Assembly (NCBI GenBank): GCA_016780765.1
Contig: JADHLH010000008.1
Location: forward strand, 1 to 52,173
DNA from: Alphaproteobacteria bacterium
Lineage (GTDB): Bacteria; Pseudomonadota; Alphaproteobacteria; Puniceispirillales; Puniceispirillaceae
Length of the DNA stretch: 52,173 nucleotides
Direction: 5' to 3'
Positions within the stretch are counted from its first letter, which is position 1. Every line of letters begins with the position of its first letter. The position numbers were made by a program, and so were the translations under genes. Below the pieces are notes generated by a model that saw only the letters and a program-made list of their open reading frames with translations, ran no database searches and was not told the DNA's origin. Shown piece by piece: positions 24,743 to 33,722 of this stretch.

Positions 24743-27700
24743 GATCGATGAGAGCGGCGCGCTCTATGATTCTGACGAGGCTGTCGATCTTGGTCAGCCG
24801 GCTGGAGATATCATTTTTCTCACGTCAGCGGATACCGAGGTAGCGCTCGTCTCGGCTGCTGCGTTGCGGTGCCATAAACAGCAAAAAGAACAGGAACAGT
24901 CGCTGGGATTGCGGGTGGCAAACTATCTTAGCCTGTCGCATCCGTTTTCGGTTGATCAGTATATTCAGAACACGGTTGCCGCTGCGCGGTTGGTGGTGGT
25001 GCGATTGCTGGGCGGGCGTGGCTACTGGTCGTATGGTGTGCAGCAACTTGTCGCCCAGGCTGCCCTGCCGGGCGGGGTGCCTGTCATTTTCCTGTCCGGT
25101 GACGGCAAACCTGATCCTGAACTCGATTATCTGTCAGATTTCAATGCCGAGGACCGCAGCAAATTGTCGGCCTATCTTGATGCTGGCGGGATGGATAATG
25201 CCATCCAGTTTCTGGCTGCCTTGTCCGATCTGGTGGATGGTGCCAGCCATGCAGATCCGCCGCGTCCCTTGCTGCGCGCGGGTATCTACTGGCCCGGCCA
25301 GTCGGGCGAGATTGCCAGCCTCGACATGCTGAAGGACCAGTGGCGTGATGATGCGCCTGTCGCGGCGATTGTCTTTTACCGGGCGCTGATGCAGGCGGGT
25401 GATCTGGCGCCGATTGATGCGCTGGTCGACAGCTGCCGGGCGGCCGGGCTGAACCCGCTGCCGCTGTTTGGTGCCAGCCTGAAAGAGGCAGAAAGTGGCG
25501 GCATTATCGCTGGCCTTTTGCAGCAGGCATCGGCGGAAGTGATCCTGAACCTGACCAGCTTTGCTGTATCTGACCCTGGCGGCGGCGATACAGCGATGCC
25601 GAGCCTTTTATCTGCCGGGCCGTTTGGCGCTGTTGATGCGCCGGTGTTCCAGCTTGTCCTGTCGGCAAGTCTGGCTGCTGACTGGGCGGCATCGGGGGCC
25701 GGGCTAACCGCGCGCGATCTGGCGATGAATGTGGCTCTGCCGGAACTTGACGGGCGTATCCTTACCCGCGCTGTTGGTTTCAAGCAGGCCCCGAAGCGGC
25801 ATCCGCTGACGCATGCGATGACGACTGCCTATGATGCGGTGCCGGACCGAATTGATTTTGCCGTGCAACTGGCGGCGGGGTGGGCGCGGTTGCGGCGAAC
25901 TGCACCGGCAGACAAGCGTGTTGCTCTGATTATGGCGAACTATCCGAACCGTGATGGCCGGCTGGCCAACGGTGTGGGTCTCGATACGCCAGAAAGCGTT
26001 TTTGGAGCACTGATGGCACTGCAAGGGGCGGGTTATGATGTGCAGGGCATGCCTGATAGCGGTGCAGCGCTTGTAGCGCATATGCGTGCCGGGCCAACCA
26101 ATGCTGGCTGGCAGGACCGCATATGCGATGCAGCGATGTCACTGGAGGCTTATGACCGTATCTTTGCCAGTCTGCCAGCCGATGCGCGTGACGCGGTAAC
26201 CAGCCGATGGGGTGCGCCATCCGGTGATCCGATGTGTGACGGCAAGGCCATCAGGCTGCCATTGCGCCGCTTCGGCAATGTTGTGGTCGCTGTCCAGCCG
26301 GCGCGCGGCTATAACATCGATCCGAAGTCAACTTACCATTCACCCGATCTGGTGCCGCCTCACAATTATCTGGCGCTGTATTTCTGGTTGCGCCATGAAT
26401 TCGGCGTGGCCGCAATCATCCATTTTGGCAAGCATGGCAATCTGGAGTGGCTTCCCGGCAAGGCGTTGGCGCTGAGTGCGGCCTGTTTTCCCGAAGCGAT
26501 TCTGGGACCGACACCGCATCTCTACCCCTTCATCGTCAATGATCCGGGTGAGGGCGCGCAGGCCAAGCGTCGCACCGGCGCAGTGATCCTCGATCATCTG
26601 ACGCCGCCAATGACGCAAGCTGACAGTCATGGTGTGATGGCTGAGCTGGAAGCGCAGATGGACGAGTATTTTGAGGCTGCCGGTATGGACCGGGCGCGCT
26701 CTGATGCTTTGCTTGGCGATATTCTGATGACCGCCGAGCGTGCAGGTATCACCGCCGATTGTGGCATTGAAGACAGTGACGATTCAGGAGAAAAGCTGCT
26801 GAAGCTCGACAACTTTCTCTGTGATCTGAAAGAACTGCAAATTCGCGATGGACTGCATGTCTTTGGCACGTCGCCGGTGGATGATCTTGCCAATGGTCTG
26901 TTGACGCAAATCCTTCGAACACCGCGCCATGCCGGCGAAGGCGCGGATGCCGCCTTGCCACGTGCACTTGCCAACGACCTTGATCTGCGAGATGCGGCTG
27001 GCGACATCCTTGATCCGCTGACAGCTGAAAGAGGGCAGGTATGGCAGAATGCCCGTCCGTCTGTTCTGCAATCCATGTCAGATCAGCCATGGCGCAGCGT
27101 TGGTGATACGGTGGAACGGCTGGACAGGCTTGCCCGTGCCCTTGTCGATGGGAACGCGCAGACTGTTGGTCGGCAATCTGCCTTGATTATTGATACAGCT
27201 TTGCCAGCGATCCGCGAGGCTTTGATGGCGTGTGGGCCGCGTGAACAGCAGGCCTTGCTGAACGGGCTTGCTGGCCGGTTCATTCCTGCTGGCGCATCTG
27301 GTGCACCGACGCGTGGCCGCCCTGAAGTGCTGCCGACCGGACGCAACTTCTTTTCGATCGACAGCCGCGCGCTGCCAACACCCGTCGCATGGCGGTTGGG
27401 ATGGGCGTCCGCAGAGGTGTTGCTCGACCGGTATCTGATGGAGCATGGCAACTGGCCGCGTGCCGTGGTGCTGTCTGCATGGGGCACGTCAAACATGCGC
27501 ACAGGCGGTGATGATCTGGCGCAAGCGTTGGCGCTGATGGGGGTACGGCCATCCTGGGATGCCAGTTCACGGCGGGTCACCGGATTTGAAATCATCCCGC
27601 TGGACGTGCTGGACCGCCCGCGTGTCGATGTCTGCCTGCGCTGTTCCGGATTCTTTCGCGATGCCTTTCCAGCGCAGATGACGCTGTTTGACCGTGCCGT

Positions 27701-28559
27701 GCGGGCTGTTGCGGGGCTTGACGAGCCGGATGACATGAACCCGCTGGCTGCCAATGCCCGCCGCGACGCTGAACGCTTGCAGGATAGCGGTATGGATGCA
27801 GATGTCGCGCAGACCCAGAGCCTGTTGCGAATTTTTAGTGCCAAACCGGGTGCCTATGGGGCTGGATTGCAGGCGCTGATCGATGAAAACCTGTGGCAGG
27901 AACGCGCCGATTTTGCCAAGGCGTTTCTTGTCTGGTCATCCTATGCTTACGGTGAACACGCCGAAGGTGTGTCCGCGCGAGGCGCGCTGGAGGCGCGGCT
28001 TTCAGGCAGTGATGCCGTTCTGCATAATCAGGATAATCGGGAGCATGATATTCTCGACAGCGATGATTACTATCAGTTTGCGGGCGGCCTGTCGGCAGCG
28101 GTGGCACATCTGTCGGGGCGGGATGTGCCGGTCTATCACAATGATCATTCGCTGGCCGAACGACCTGTCATTCGCACTCTGGCCGAAGAGATTGGCCGTG
28201 TTGTCCGCGGGCGGGCCAGTAACCCGAAATGGATAGAGGGCGCGATGCGGCACGGCTATAAGGGTGCGTTCGAAATGGCGGCAACAGTGGATTATCTGTT
28301 TGCTTTTGCCGCGACCACACGCCAGGTGGCCGAACATCATTTCACCGCTCTGTTTGAGGCCTATATTGAAAACGAACAGGTGCGCGCGTTCCTGCAGGAT
28401 GTGAATGACGCCGCCTATGCCGATATGCTGGCCCGATTTGACGAGGCGATCGAACGCGGCCTATGGACACCCCGCCGCAACAGCGTAATCTCTACACTGG
28501 AAAAGCATCTGGCAGCCCCGGCAGCACAACAAAGGCCGGCCCGGACACCTGTGCAATAA
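24729..28559 (+). CDS. cobN: CobN, large subunit of the cobaltochelatase
   Basis: A protein of 1,276 residues, the usual length for CobN, related to the H subunit of magnesium chelatase. In the aerobic pathway CobN-CobS-CobT inserts Co2+ into hydrogenobyrinic acid a,c-diamide at the cost of ATP. The most conserved block is in the middle: ARGYNIDPKSTYHSPDLVP followed by YFWLRHEFGVAAIIHFGKHG, NLEWLPGKALALS and IVNDPGEGAQAKRR. The C-terminal part has VWSSYAYG and WIEGAMRHGYKGAFEMA. It starts inside cobW (overlap 14 bases) and ends 13 bases before cobO. No cobS/cobT chelatase AAA+ partner genes are in the window. Confidence 0.96.
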   Translation: MHLLKIDESGALYDSDEAVDLGQPAGDIIFLTSADTEVALVSAAALRCHKQQKEQEQSLGLRVANYLSLSHPFSVDQYIQNTVAAARLVVVRLLGGRGYWSYGVQQLVAQAALPGGVPVIFLSGDGKPDPELDYLSDFNAEDRSKLSAYLDAGGMDNAIQFLAALSDLVDGASHADPPRPLLRAGIYWPGQSGEIASLDMLKDQWRDDAPVAAIVFYRALMQAGDLAPIDALVDSCRAAGLNPLPLFGASLKEAESGGIIAGLLQQASAEVILNLTSFAVSDPGGGDTAMPSLLSAGPFGAVDAPVFQLVLSASLAADWAASGAGLTARDLAMNVALPELDGRILTRAVGFKQAPKRHPLTHAMTTAYDAVPDRIDFAVQLAAGWARLRRTAPADKRVALIMANYPNRDGRLANGVGLDTPESVFGALMALQGAGYDVQGMPDSGAALVAHMRAGPTNAGWQDRICDAAMSLEAYDRIFASLPADARDAVTSRWGAPSGDPMCDGKAIRLPLRRFGNVVVAVQPARGYNIDPKSTYHSPDLVPPHNYLALYFWLRHEFGVAAIIHFGKHGNLEWLPGKALALSAACFPEAILGPTPHLYPFIVNDPGEGAQAKRRTGAVILDHLTPPMTQADSHGVMAELEAQMDEYFEAAGMDRARSDALLGDILMTAERAGITADCGIEDSDDSGEKLLKLDNFLCDLKELQIRDGLHVFGTSPVDDLANGLLTQILRTPRHAGEGADAALPRALANDLDLRDAAGDILDPLTAERGQVWQNARPSVLQSMSDQPWRSVGDTVERLDRLARALVDGNAQTVGRQSALIIDTALPAIREALMACGPREQQALLNGLAGRFIPAGASGAPTRGRPEVLPTGRNFFSIDSRALPTPVAWRLGWASAEVLLDRYLMEHGNWPRAVVLSAWGTSNMRTGGDDLAQALALMGVRPSWDASSRRVTGFEIIPLDVLDRPRVDVCLRCSGFFRDAFPAQMTLFDRAVRAVAGLDEPDDMNPLAANARRDAERLQDSGMDADVAQTQSLLRIFSAKPGAYGAGLQALIDENLWQERADFAKAFLVWSSYAYGEHAEGVSARGALEARLSGSDAVLHNQDNREHDILDSDDYYQFAGGLSAAVAHLSGRDVPVYHNDHSLAERPVIRTLAEEIGRVVRGRASNPKWIEGAMRHGYKGAFEMAATVDYLFAFAATTRQVAEHHFTALFEAYIENEQVRAFLQDVNDAAYADMLARFDEAIERGLWTPRRNSVISTLEKHLAAPAAQQRPARTPVQ

Positions 28560-28572
28560 GTCCGCTCACCCT

Positions 28573-29241
28573 ATGACGATAACAAACAATGAAGACAACA
28601 TCATGAACGCGCCATCCGACGACATCACCCCGCCACAGGACGATACCGCCCGCCATAATGCAAAGATGGCGCGCAAGAAACAGGCGCGCGACAAGATCAT
28701 GGCCTCAAAAACTGATGAAAAGGGGCTTGTGATCGTCCATACGGGCAAGGGCAAGGGAAAGTCATCCGCTGCCTTCGGGATGATTTTCCGCTGTATCGCG
28801 CATGATCTGAAATGCGGTGTGGTGCAATTTATCAAGGGCGGTATGGATACGGGTGAGCGCAATCTGATCACCACGCATTTTGGTGATCGTTGTGATTTTC
28901 ATACCATGGGTGAAGGCTTTACCTGGGAAACGCAAGACCGCGAACGTGATATCGCCGCTGCTGTCGCTGCCTGGGAAAAGGCCAAGGACCTGATCCGTGA
29001 TCCGGCCTATCACATGGTGTTGCTGGACGAGATCAATATCGCGTTGCGCTATGGCTATATTGATCTGGCCGAGGTGCTGGCCTTCCTTGAAGACGAAAAG
29101 CCCGCCATGACGCATGTTGTGCTGACTGGCCGTAATGCGGCCGATGAATTGATAGAAAAAGCTGATCTGGTCACCGAAATGAGCCTGATCAAACATCCCT
29201 TCCGATCAGGCATCAAGGCGCAGATCGGCGTCGAATTCTGA
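28573..29241 (+). CDS. cobO: CobO, cob(I)yrinic acid a,c-diamide adenosyltransferase
   Basis: A protein of 222 residues of the CobO/BtuR/CobA-Salmonella type adenosyltransferase, which moves the 5'-deoxyadenosyl group of ATP to the reduced cobalt of corrinoids. After a polar N-terminal arm with AKMARKKQARDK come the P-loop HTGKGKGKSSAAFG, then VVQFIKGG, MGEGFTWETQDRERD, VLLDEINIALRYGY and VLTGRNAADELIEKADLVTEM. The N-terminus is uncertain: ATGs at 28573 and 28603 are both possible and neither has a strong Shine-Dalgarno. Its stop overlaps the cobQ start by one base (TGATG). Confidence 0.95.
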   Translation: MTITNNEDNIMNAPSDDITPPQDDTARHNAKMARKKQARDKIMASKTDEKGLVIVHTGKGKGKSSAAFGMIFRCIAHDLKCGVVQFIKGGMDTGERNLITTHFGDRCDFHTMGEGFTWETQDRERDIAAAVAAWEKAKDLIRDPAYHMVLLDEINIALRYGYIDLAEVLAFLEDEKPAMTHVVLTGRNAADELIEKADLVTEMSLIKHPFRSGIKAQIGVEF

Positions 29242-30752
29242 TGCCTGCCGCGATTATGCTGCAAGGGGCCGGCTCGAATGTCGGCAAATCGGTGCTTGTT
29301 GCCGGTCTGTGCAGGCATTTTGCCAATCAGGGGCTGCGGGTGCGTCCCTTCAAGCCGCAAAACATGTCGAACAATGCTGCTGTAACCGAAGATGGTGGCG
29401 AAATTGGCCGGGCGCAGGCGATGCAGGCGCGGGCCTGTCGTGTACCGCCTAGCATTCACATGAATCCGGTGCTGCTGAAACCCGAAACAGAAACCGGCGC
29501 GCAGATCATCGTTCAGGGCAAACGCTTTGGCAGTATGCGGGCACGAGAATATGGAACGCACAAACAGACATTGCTGCCACGCGTCCTCGACAGTTTTGAA
29601 AGGCTGAAGGGCGATGCGGACCTTGTCATAATCGAGGGGGCAGGTAGCCCGGCCGAAGTGAATCTGCGGGCTGGTGATATCGCCAATATGGGGTTTGCTG
29701 TGGCCGCTGATGTGCCTGTGGTCATGATCGGGGATATTGACCGTGGCGGCGTCATTGCCAGCCTTGTCGGCACGGATGCGGTTCTTGATAAGCAGGATTC
29801 TAATCTTATTAAAGCGTTTATGATCAATAAGTTTCGCGGCGATACGACTTTATTTTCTGAAGGAATGGATATTATTTCCCGGGCCACTGGCTGGACAGGC
29901 CTTGGCATTCTGCCTTGGTTTGCGCCAGCGCGGTTTTTGCCAGCTGAGGATATTCTGGATATTGCAGGAAAAACGGGCCGTGATAATGCGGGCCGTTATA
30001 ATACGGGTATTCACAATGCGGGCGCGCCGTTGCATATCGCCGTGCCGATGATGCGGCGGATTGCCAATTTCGATGATATGGACCCGTTGGCAGGCGAGGC
30101 GGATGTACGCCTTTCGCTGATCGAAGCTGGTGAGGTGATTCCGGCAGATACTGACATGGTGCTTTTGCCGGGGTCGAAATCGACAATCAGTGATCTGGCT
30201 TATCTGCGCGATCAGGGCTGGGATATCGATATTGCGGCGCATCTGCGGCGCGGCGGCGTGGTGATGGGTTTGTGCGGCGGCTATCAGATTCTGGGAACAA
30301 ATATCGCTGATCCGGGCGGGGTTGAGGGACCAGCCGGCAGCGCGCCCGGCCTTGGCCATCTGGCTGTTGAAACCGTTTTGGCTGGCGACAAGACACTGAC
30401 CCATGTGGCAGCTCAATCAGCCAGGTTCGGTACGACTGTGCGGGGGTATGAGATCCATATGGGGCGGACGAGCGGTGCGGATTGTGCGCGCCCGATGCTG
30501 CAGATCGGTGGCCGCCAGGATGGCGCCATCTCGGCCGACGGTCGGGTGATGGGCAGCTATGTGCATGGTATCTTTGCCGATGATGCGTTTCGCCGCGCAT
30601 TTCTTGATGATCTGGCGGCGCGGCGCGGCCGGTTTGGTACCTTTGGCGTTGTGGATTTCGATGCGCGGGTTGACTCCGTGCTGGACGAACTGGCAAGGCA
30701 TATGTCAGACCATCTGGATATGGACGCCATTGGCCGGATTGCCGGTCTCTAG
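29241..30752 (+). CDS. cobQ: CobQ, cobyric acid synthase
   Basis: A protein of 503 residues that amidates four side chains of adenosylcobyrinic acid a,c-diamide using glutamine and ATP. The N-terminal dethiobiotin-synthetase-like ATPase has GAGSNVGKSVLVAGLCRHF, FKPQNMSNNA, and VIEGAGSPAEVNLR. The C-terminal class I glutamine amidotransferase has the nucleophile Cys in GLCGGYQILG and the His in GSYVHGIF. A linker insertion (residues 246-260) consists of three 5-residue repeats. cobQ ends convergently with cobD, the stop codons sharing the bases CTAG. It closes the riboswitch-led operon. Confidence 0.95.
   Translation: MPAAIMLQGAGSNVGKSVLVAGLCRHFANQGLRVRPFKPQNMSNNAAVTEDGGEIGRAQAMQARACRVPPSIHMNPVLLKPETETGAQIIVQGKRFGSMRAREYGTHKQTLLPRVLDSFERLKGDADLVIIEGAGSPAEVNLRAGDIANMGFAVAADVPVVMIGDIDRGGVIASLVGTDAVLDKQDSNLIKAFMINKFRGDTTLFSEGMDIISRATGWTGLGILPWFAPARFLPAEDILDIAGKTGRDNAGRYNTGIHNAGAPLHIAVPMMRRIANFDDMDPLAGEADVRLSLIEAGEVIPADTDMVLLPGSKSTISDLAYLRDQGWDIDIAAHLRRGGVVMGLCGGYQILGTNIADPGGVEGPAGSAPGLGHLAVETVLAGDKTLTHVAAQSARFGTTVRGYEIHMGRTSGADCARPMLQIGGRQDGAISADGRVMGSYVHGIFADDAFRRAFLDDLAARRGRFGTFGVVDFDARVDSVLDELARHMSDHLDMDAIGRIAGL
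29976..30020. repeat. 15-bp in-frame tandem repeat inside cobQ
   Basis: Three 15-bp units (29976-29990, 29991-30005, 30006-30020) encode GRDNA, GRYNT and GIHNA, followed by another Gly. They sit in the linker between the ATPase domain and the VPMMRRIANFDD block, and the reading frame is kept. Confidence 0.75.
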
Positions 30753-31711
30753 CCCGCCGTTATCAAAGCTGGCAGACCTGTCGGTCCAGCCATCAGCCCC
30801 CCTATCAATACAGACAGCAGAATGGCGAAGATTATTTGCGCCAGCGCAAGCAGCCGCAGCGATGACAGGATTGCCGCCGCATCAGCGTCCTTGCCCGTTT
30901 CATGAAAACGCGGGGCGGCACGCAGGCGGTTGCCATAGCGACGCGGGCCAGCCAGCCAGACATCAAGCGCGCCGGCCATCGCAGCCTCGGGCCAGCCGGC
31001 ATTTGGTGACGCATGCTGTTTGCCGTCACGCAGCATCGCGCGGGTTGCCGTCAACATGCGGCCACGAAACAGCGCAGCAACACAGATCAGCCCTGCAGTT
31101 ATGCGCGCCGGTAGCAGATTCAGCAGATCATCCAGTCGCGCCGCGCCGCTGCCAAAAGCCAGATAACGGGCATTGCGATATCCGATCATGCTGTCGGCTG
31201 TGTTGATGATCTTATAGGCAATCAGGCCGGGCAGGCCTGTCAGCAGAAACCAGAATGCCGGTGCGAACACACCGTCTGACAGGTTTTCTGCGCCCGTCTC
31301 GATGGCGGCGCGGGCGATATCGCCTTCATCAAGATCAGCCGTTGATCGCCCGACAATCATGCCAACCGCCTGACGCGCCGGTGCAAGCCCCGCATCAAGA
31401 GCGGTGGCGACCGCCCGGATATGATCGTCGAGCGAGCGACCAGCCAGCAAGATAACAAGCACTGCCAGCACAGGCGCCGGCCCACCAGCTGTGATAGCAA
31501 GACCAAGCCCGACGCCAGTCCCCAACATAATCAGCGCCGTGATGATGCCGCGGCATCGCCGCGCACCCCCCGATACGCCGCGCCGCAGATTCCATCGCCT
31601 GTCAAATGCGGTGATGAGTCGCCCGAACAGCACCACCGGGTGTGGCATCCGGCTCCACAGCACATGTGGCTCCCCGATCAGCCTGTCCATCATCATGGCG
31701 GCCACCAGCAT
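30749..31711 (-). CDS. cobD: CobD/CbiB, adenosylcobinamide-phosphate synthase
   Basis: An inner-membrane protein of 320 residues that joins aminopropanol (or its phosphate) to adenosylcobyric acid. Typical features are DRLIGEPHVLWSRMPHPVVLFGRLI near the start, a Gly/Ala-rich membrane segment, VGRSTADLDEGDIARAAIETGAENLSDGVFAP, TADSMIGYRNARYLAFG and ASPNAGWPEAAMAGAL. The start is uncertain: the Met at 31711 gives the usual length but a short first membrane segment. The frame stays open to a TTG at 31915, and a non-ATG start between them is possible. It is divergent from the cbiX operon and convergent with cobQ. Confidence 0.92.
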   Translation of the reverse strand: MLVAAMMMDRLIGEPHVLWSRMPHPVVLFGRLITAFDRRWNLRRGVSGGARRCRGIITALIMLGTGVGLGLAITAGGPAPVLAVLVILLAGRSLDDHIRAVATALDAGLAPARQAVGMIVGRSTADLDEGDIARAAIETGAENLSDGVFAPAFWFLLTGLPGLIAYKIINTADSMIGYRNARYLAFGSGAARLDDLLNLLPARITAGLICVAALFRGRMLTATRAMLRDGKQHASPNAGWPEAAMAGALDVWLAGPRRYGNRLRAAPRFHETGKDADAAAILSSLRLLALAQIIFAILLSVLIGGLMAGPTGLPALITAG

Positions 31712-32066
31712 TGCAGCCCGCAGCGCCAGTGCGCTTGCCGTAAAGCCGGTCAGCAAGCCGAAATGGGCGAATGGCAGCCAATCCTGAAATGACAATGCGG
31801 GTAACAAATTGGTGGTCTTTCCTGTGGATGGCGTGCGCGACTTTGCGGGATAAAGCGTGGTCGGGCCTATGACGGTATAATTCAACTTTGGTCGCTTTGG
31901 CGCAATTGTTATCAAAGCCGGGGGCTATTATCTGCCTCTGGTCGGAGGATCTGGCAACAGGATGGAAACGACCCCGGTGTGGTGGACCTGGACAGGGCAC
32001 CAATCCCGGGCCCCGAACCGTGGATGCACAGCTGGCAGGTTGATGTTGGCGATTCAATGATGGCAG

Positions 32067-32094
32067 TTGATATCTCTTTGTTGATATCTTCTCG
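32067..32094. repeat. 14-bp tandem duplication in the cobD-cbiX divergent region
   Basis: Two units, TTGATATCTCTTTG (32067-32080) and TTGATATCTTCTCG (32081-32094), are followed shortly by TATCAA (32103-32108), which is inverted relative to TTGATA. The roughly 490 bases between 31711 and 32200 must hold the divergent promoters. I looked for a second cobalamin riboswitch there on both strands and did not find its conserved elements. Confidence 0.55.
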
Positions 32095-32199
32095 TTTGTG
32101 TCTATCAATTGAATGCACTCTCGCACGGGTTTTCATCATGTATGGCGGAACGTTCGGCGTGTTCAATACGGCTACCAAATGACCCATGGGGACAGCGCC

Positions 32200-32568
32200 A
32201 TGCATCACACAAGCTCTTTTCGTCACACCCTGTCCGGCGCGGTCTTTGCTGCGTCGATGATGATCGTCGGTCCGGCGGTTGCGCATTGGGGGCATCTTGG
32301 TGATCTGGCAGGTCATGGGCATCTGGCCGGGGCAGTTCTTGCCGGTGCGGCAGCTGTGCTTGCTGCCGGCCTGATCGCCACCTGCGGAAACAGTGACAAT
32401 AAAGATAACGACATTGCAGCTGACGATGCTGACGATGCTTCATCCGCACATGCAGACGGCGATTCGACAGCCAATCCGGCGCCAGCTTCCAGCATCATGA
32501 TCGTCGATCCGGAACACCAGAGACCGGCAATAAAGGCATTTTCTGCAGGAGCACGGGCGCATGGATGA
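32200..32568 (+). CDS. small His-rich membrane protein of the cobalamin cluster (DUF6732-like), putative
   Basis: A protein of 122 residues. A signal peptide (about residues 1-28, ending GPAVA) is followed by H-W-G-H-L-G-D-L-A-G-H-G-H, then one transmembrane segment (LAGAVLAGAAAVLAAGLIA), then a long acidic, low-complexity tail rich in Asp. Small membrane proteins with an 'AHxGHL..AGHxH' pattern occur in alphaproteobacterial cobalamin clusters (DUF6732-like, from memory). The His cluster suggests cobalt binding, but that is inference. It overlaps cbiX by 8 bases. The ATG at 32200 has GGGGA nine bases upstream; ATGs at 32179 and 32113 are alternatives. Confidence 0.6.
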   Translation: MHHTSSFRHTLSGAVFAASMMIVGPAVAHWGHLGDLAGHGHLAGAVLAGAAAVLAAGLIATCGNSDNKDNDIAADDADDASSAHADGDSTANPAPASSIMIVDPEHQRPAIKAFSAGARAHG

Positions 32569-33715
32569 GGCAGTGCAAGGGGGCAAGGCTCCAAAATATG
32601 GGGTGATGATCTGCGGGCATGGGTCGCGGTCGAAATCGGCAGTGACCGAATTCGCTGTCCTGGCGGAAAAACTGGCACCGATGTTTCCCGACTGGCCTGT
32701 TGAATATGGCTATCTGGAATTCGCCACACCAGTGATCAAAACCGGCCTCGACAAGCTGCGCGGACAAGGCGTGACGCATGTGCTGGCTGTGCCGGGCATG
32801 CTGTTTGCCGCCGGGCATGCGAAGAATGATATTCCGTCAGTGCTGAACACCTATGCCAGCGAGCACGGGATCACCATCCAGTATGGCCGCGAGCTTGCTG
32901 TCGATCTGCAGATGTTGCAGGCCGCCGGTGACCGTATTTCAGCTGCGCTGGCCGAGGCAGATGCCGCCAACGGGCCGGTGCCGCGAAGTGAGACATGCCT
33001 TGTGGTGATCGGACGCGGTGCATCCGACCCTGACGCCAATTCCAACATTTCGAAAATCGCACGGATGCTGTGGGAAGGTATGGGATTTGGCTGGGCCGAG
33101 GTTGGTTATTCAGGGGTAACCTTCCCGTTGGTGCAGCCTTGTCTTGAACATGTGACACGCCTTGGTTTCAAGCGGATCGTCGTGTTCCCGTACTTCCTGT
33201 TCTCGGGCATTCTGATCGACCGCATCTACGGGTTTACCGACGAGGTGGCAGATGCACATCCAGATATCGAGATTATCAAGGCAGGCTATCTGAATGATCA
33301 TCCGAAAGTGATTGCCACCTTTGCTGACCGGGTGCGTGAAATCCTGAATGGCAGTAACAACATGAACTGCGCCATGTGCAAATATCGCGCGCAGGTGCTG
33401 GGTTTTGAGAATGAGGTTGGCCTGCCGCAGGAAAGCCATCACCATCATGTCGAGGGGCAGGGCGTGTCGGCCCCCGGCAGCAATGTCGAGGATTGTGACC
33501 TGTGTGACCATTTCTGCACAGGTGCCTGCCGGCTTGATGCCGGCCATGCGCATGATCACGGCCATGCGCATGATCACTCACATGACCACTTGCATGATCA
33601 TACGCATGATCATGATCACGGGCATCACCATCACCCATATCCGCATGCCAATCATCCGTTGGGGCCAGAATCGGTGCGTAGCCGCGTGCCGACAAAGCGC
33701 GGTGAAGACAGCTGA
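32561..33715 (+). CDS. cbiX: CbiX, sirohydrochlorin cobaltochelatase with Cys/His-rich C-terminal extension
   Basis: A protein of 384 residues of the long CbiX type. It consists of two homologous chelatase halves, the first with MICGHGSRSKSAV (active-site His) and GMLFAAGHAKNDIP, the second with VVIGRGASDPDANSN and VFPYFLFSGILIDRI. CbiX inserts Co2+ into sirohydrochlorin, the early-cobalt step of the anaerobic-type pathway. After about residue 265 the extension starts with NCAMCKYRAQVLGFE, continues with CDLCDHFCTGAC, then a run of His/Asp repeats. Long CbiX forms can carry an Fe-S centre in such a region. It is translationally coupled to the small His-rich protein gene (8-base overlap); cobH follows 7 bases later. 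Confidence 0.94.
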   Translation: MDEAVQGGKAPKYGVMICGHGSRSKSAVTEFAVLAEKLAPMFPDWPVEYGYLEFATPVIKTGLDKLRGQGVTHVLAVPGMLFAAGHAKNDIPSVLNTYASEHGITIQYGRELAVDLQMLQAAGDRISAALAEADAANGPVPRSETCLVVIGRGASDPDANSNISKIARMLWEGMGFGWAEVGYSGVTFPLVQPCLEHVTRLGFKRIVVFPYFLFSGILIDRIYGFTDEVADAHPDIEIIKAGYLNDHPKVIATFADRVREILNGSNNMNCAMCKYRAQVLGFENEVGLPQESHHHHVEGQGVSAPGSNVEDCDLCDHFCTGACRLDAGHAHDHGHAHDHSHDHLHDHTHDHDHGHHHHPYPHANHPLGPESVRSRVPTKRGEDS

Positions 33716-33722
33716 AATTCTG

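Noticed and set aside
31712-32199. Second cobalamin riboswitch between cobD and the cbiX operon
   Set aside because: Checked both strands for the GCCAGGAGACC box, the CCCCGC-ACTGTA segment and GGGAAGG; ACCTGCCAGC on the minus strand resembles only part of the box and nothing else matches.
33405-33722. N-terminal extension of cobH through the cbiX His-rich region
   Set aside because: The translated extension is Met/Thr/Ile repeats produced by reading His codons in another frame; CobH homology starts at 33723.
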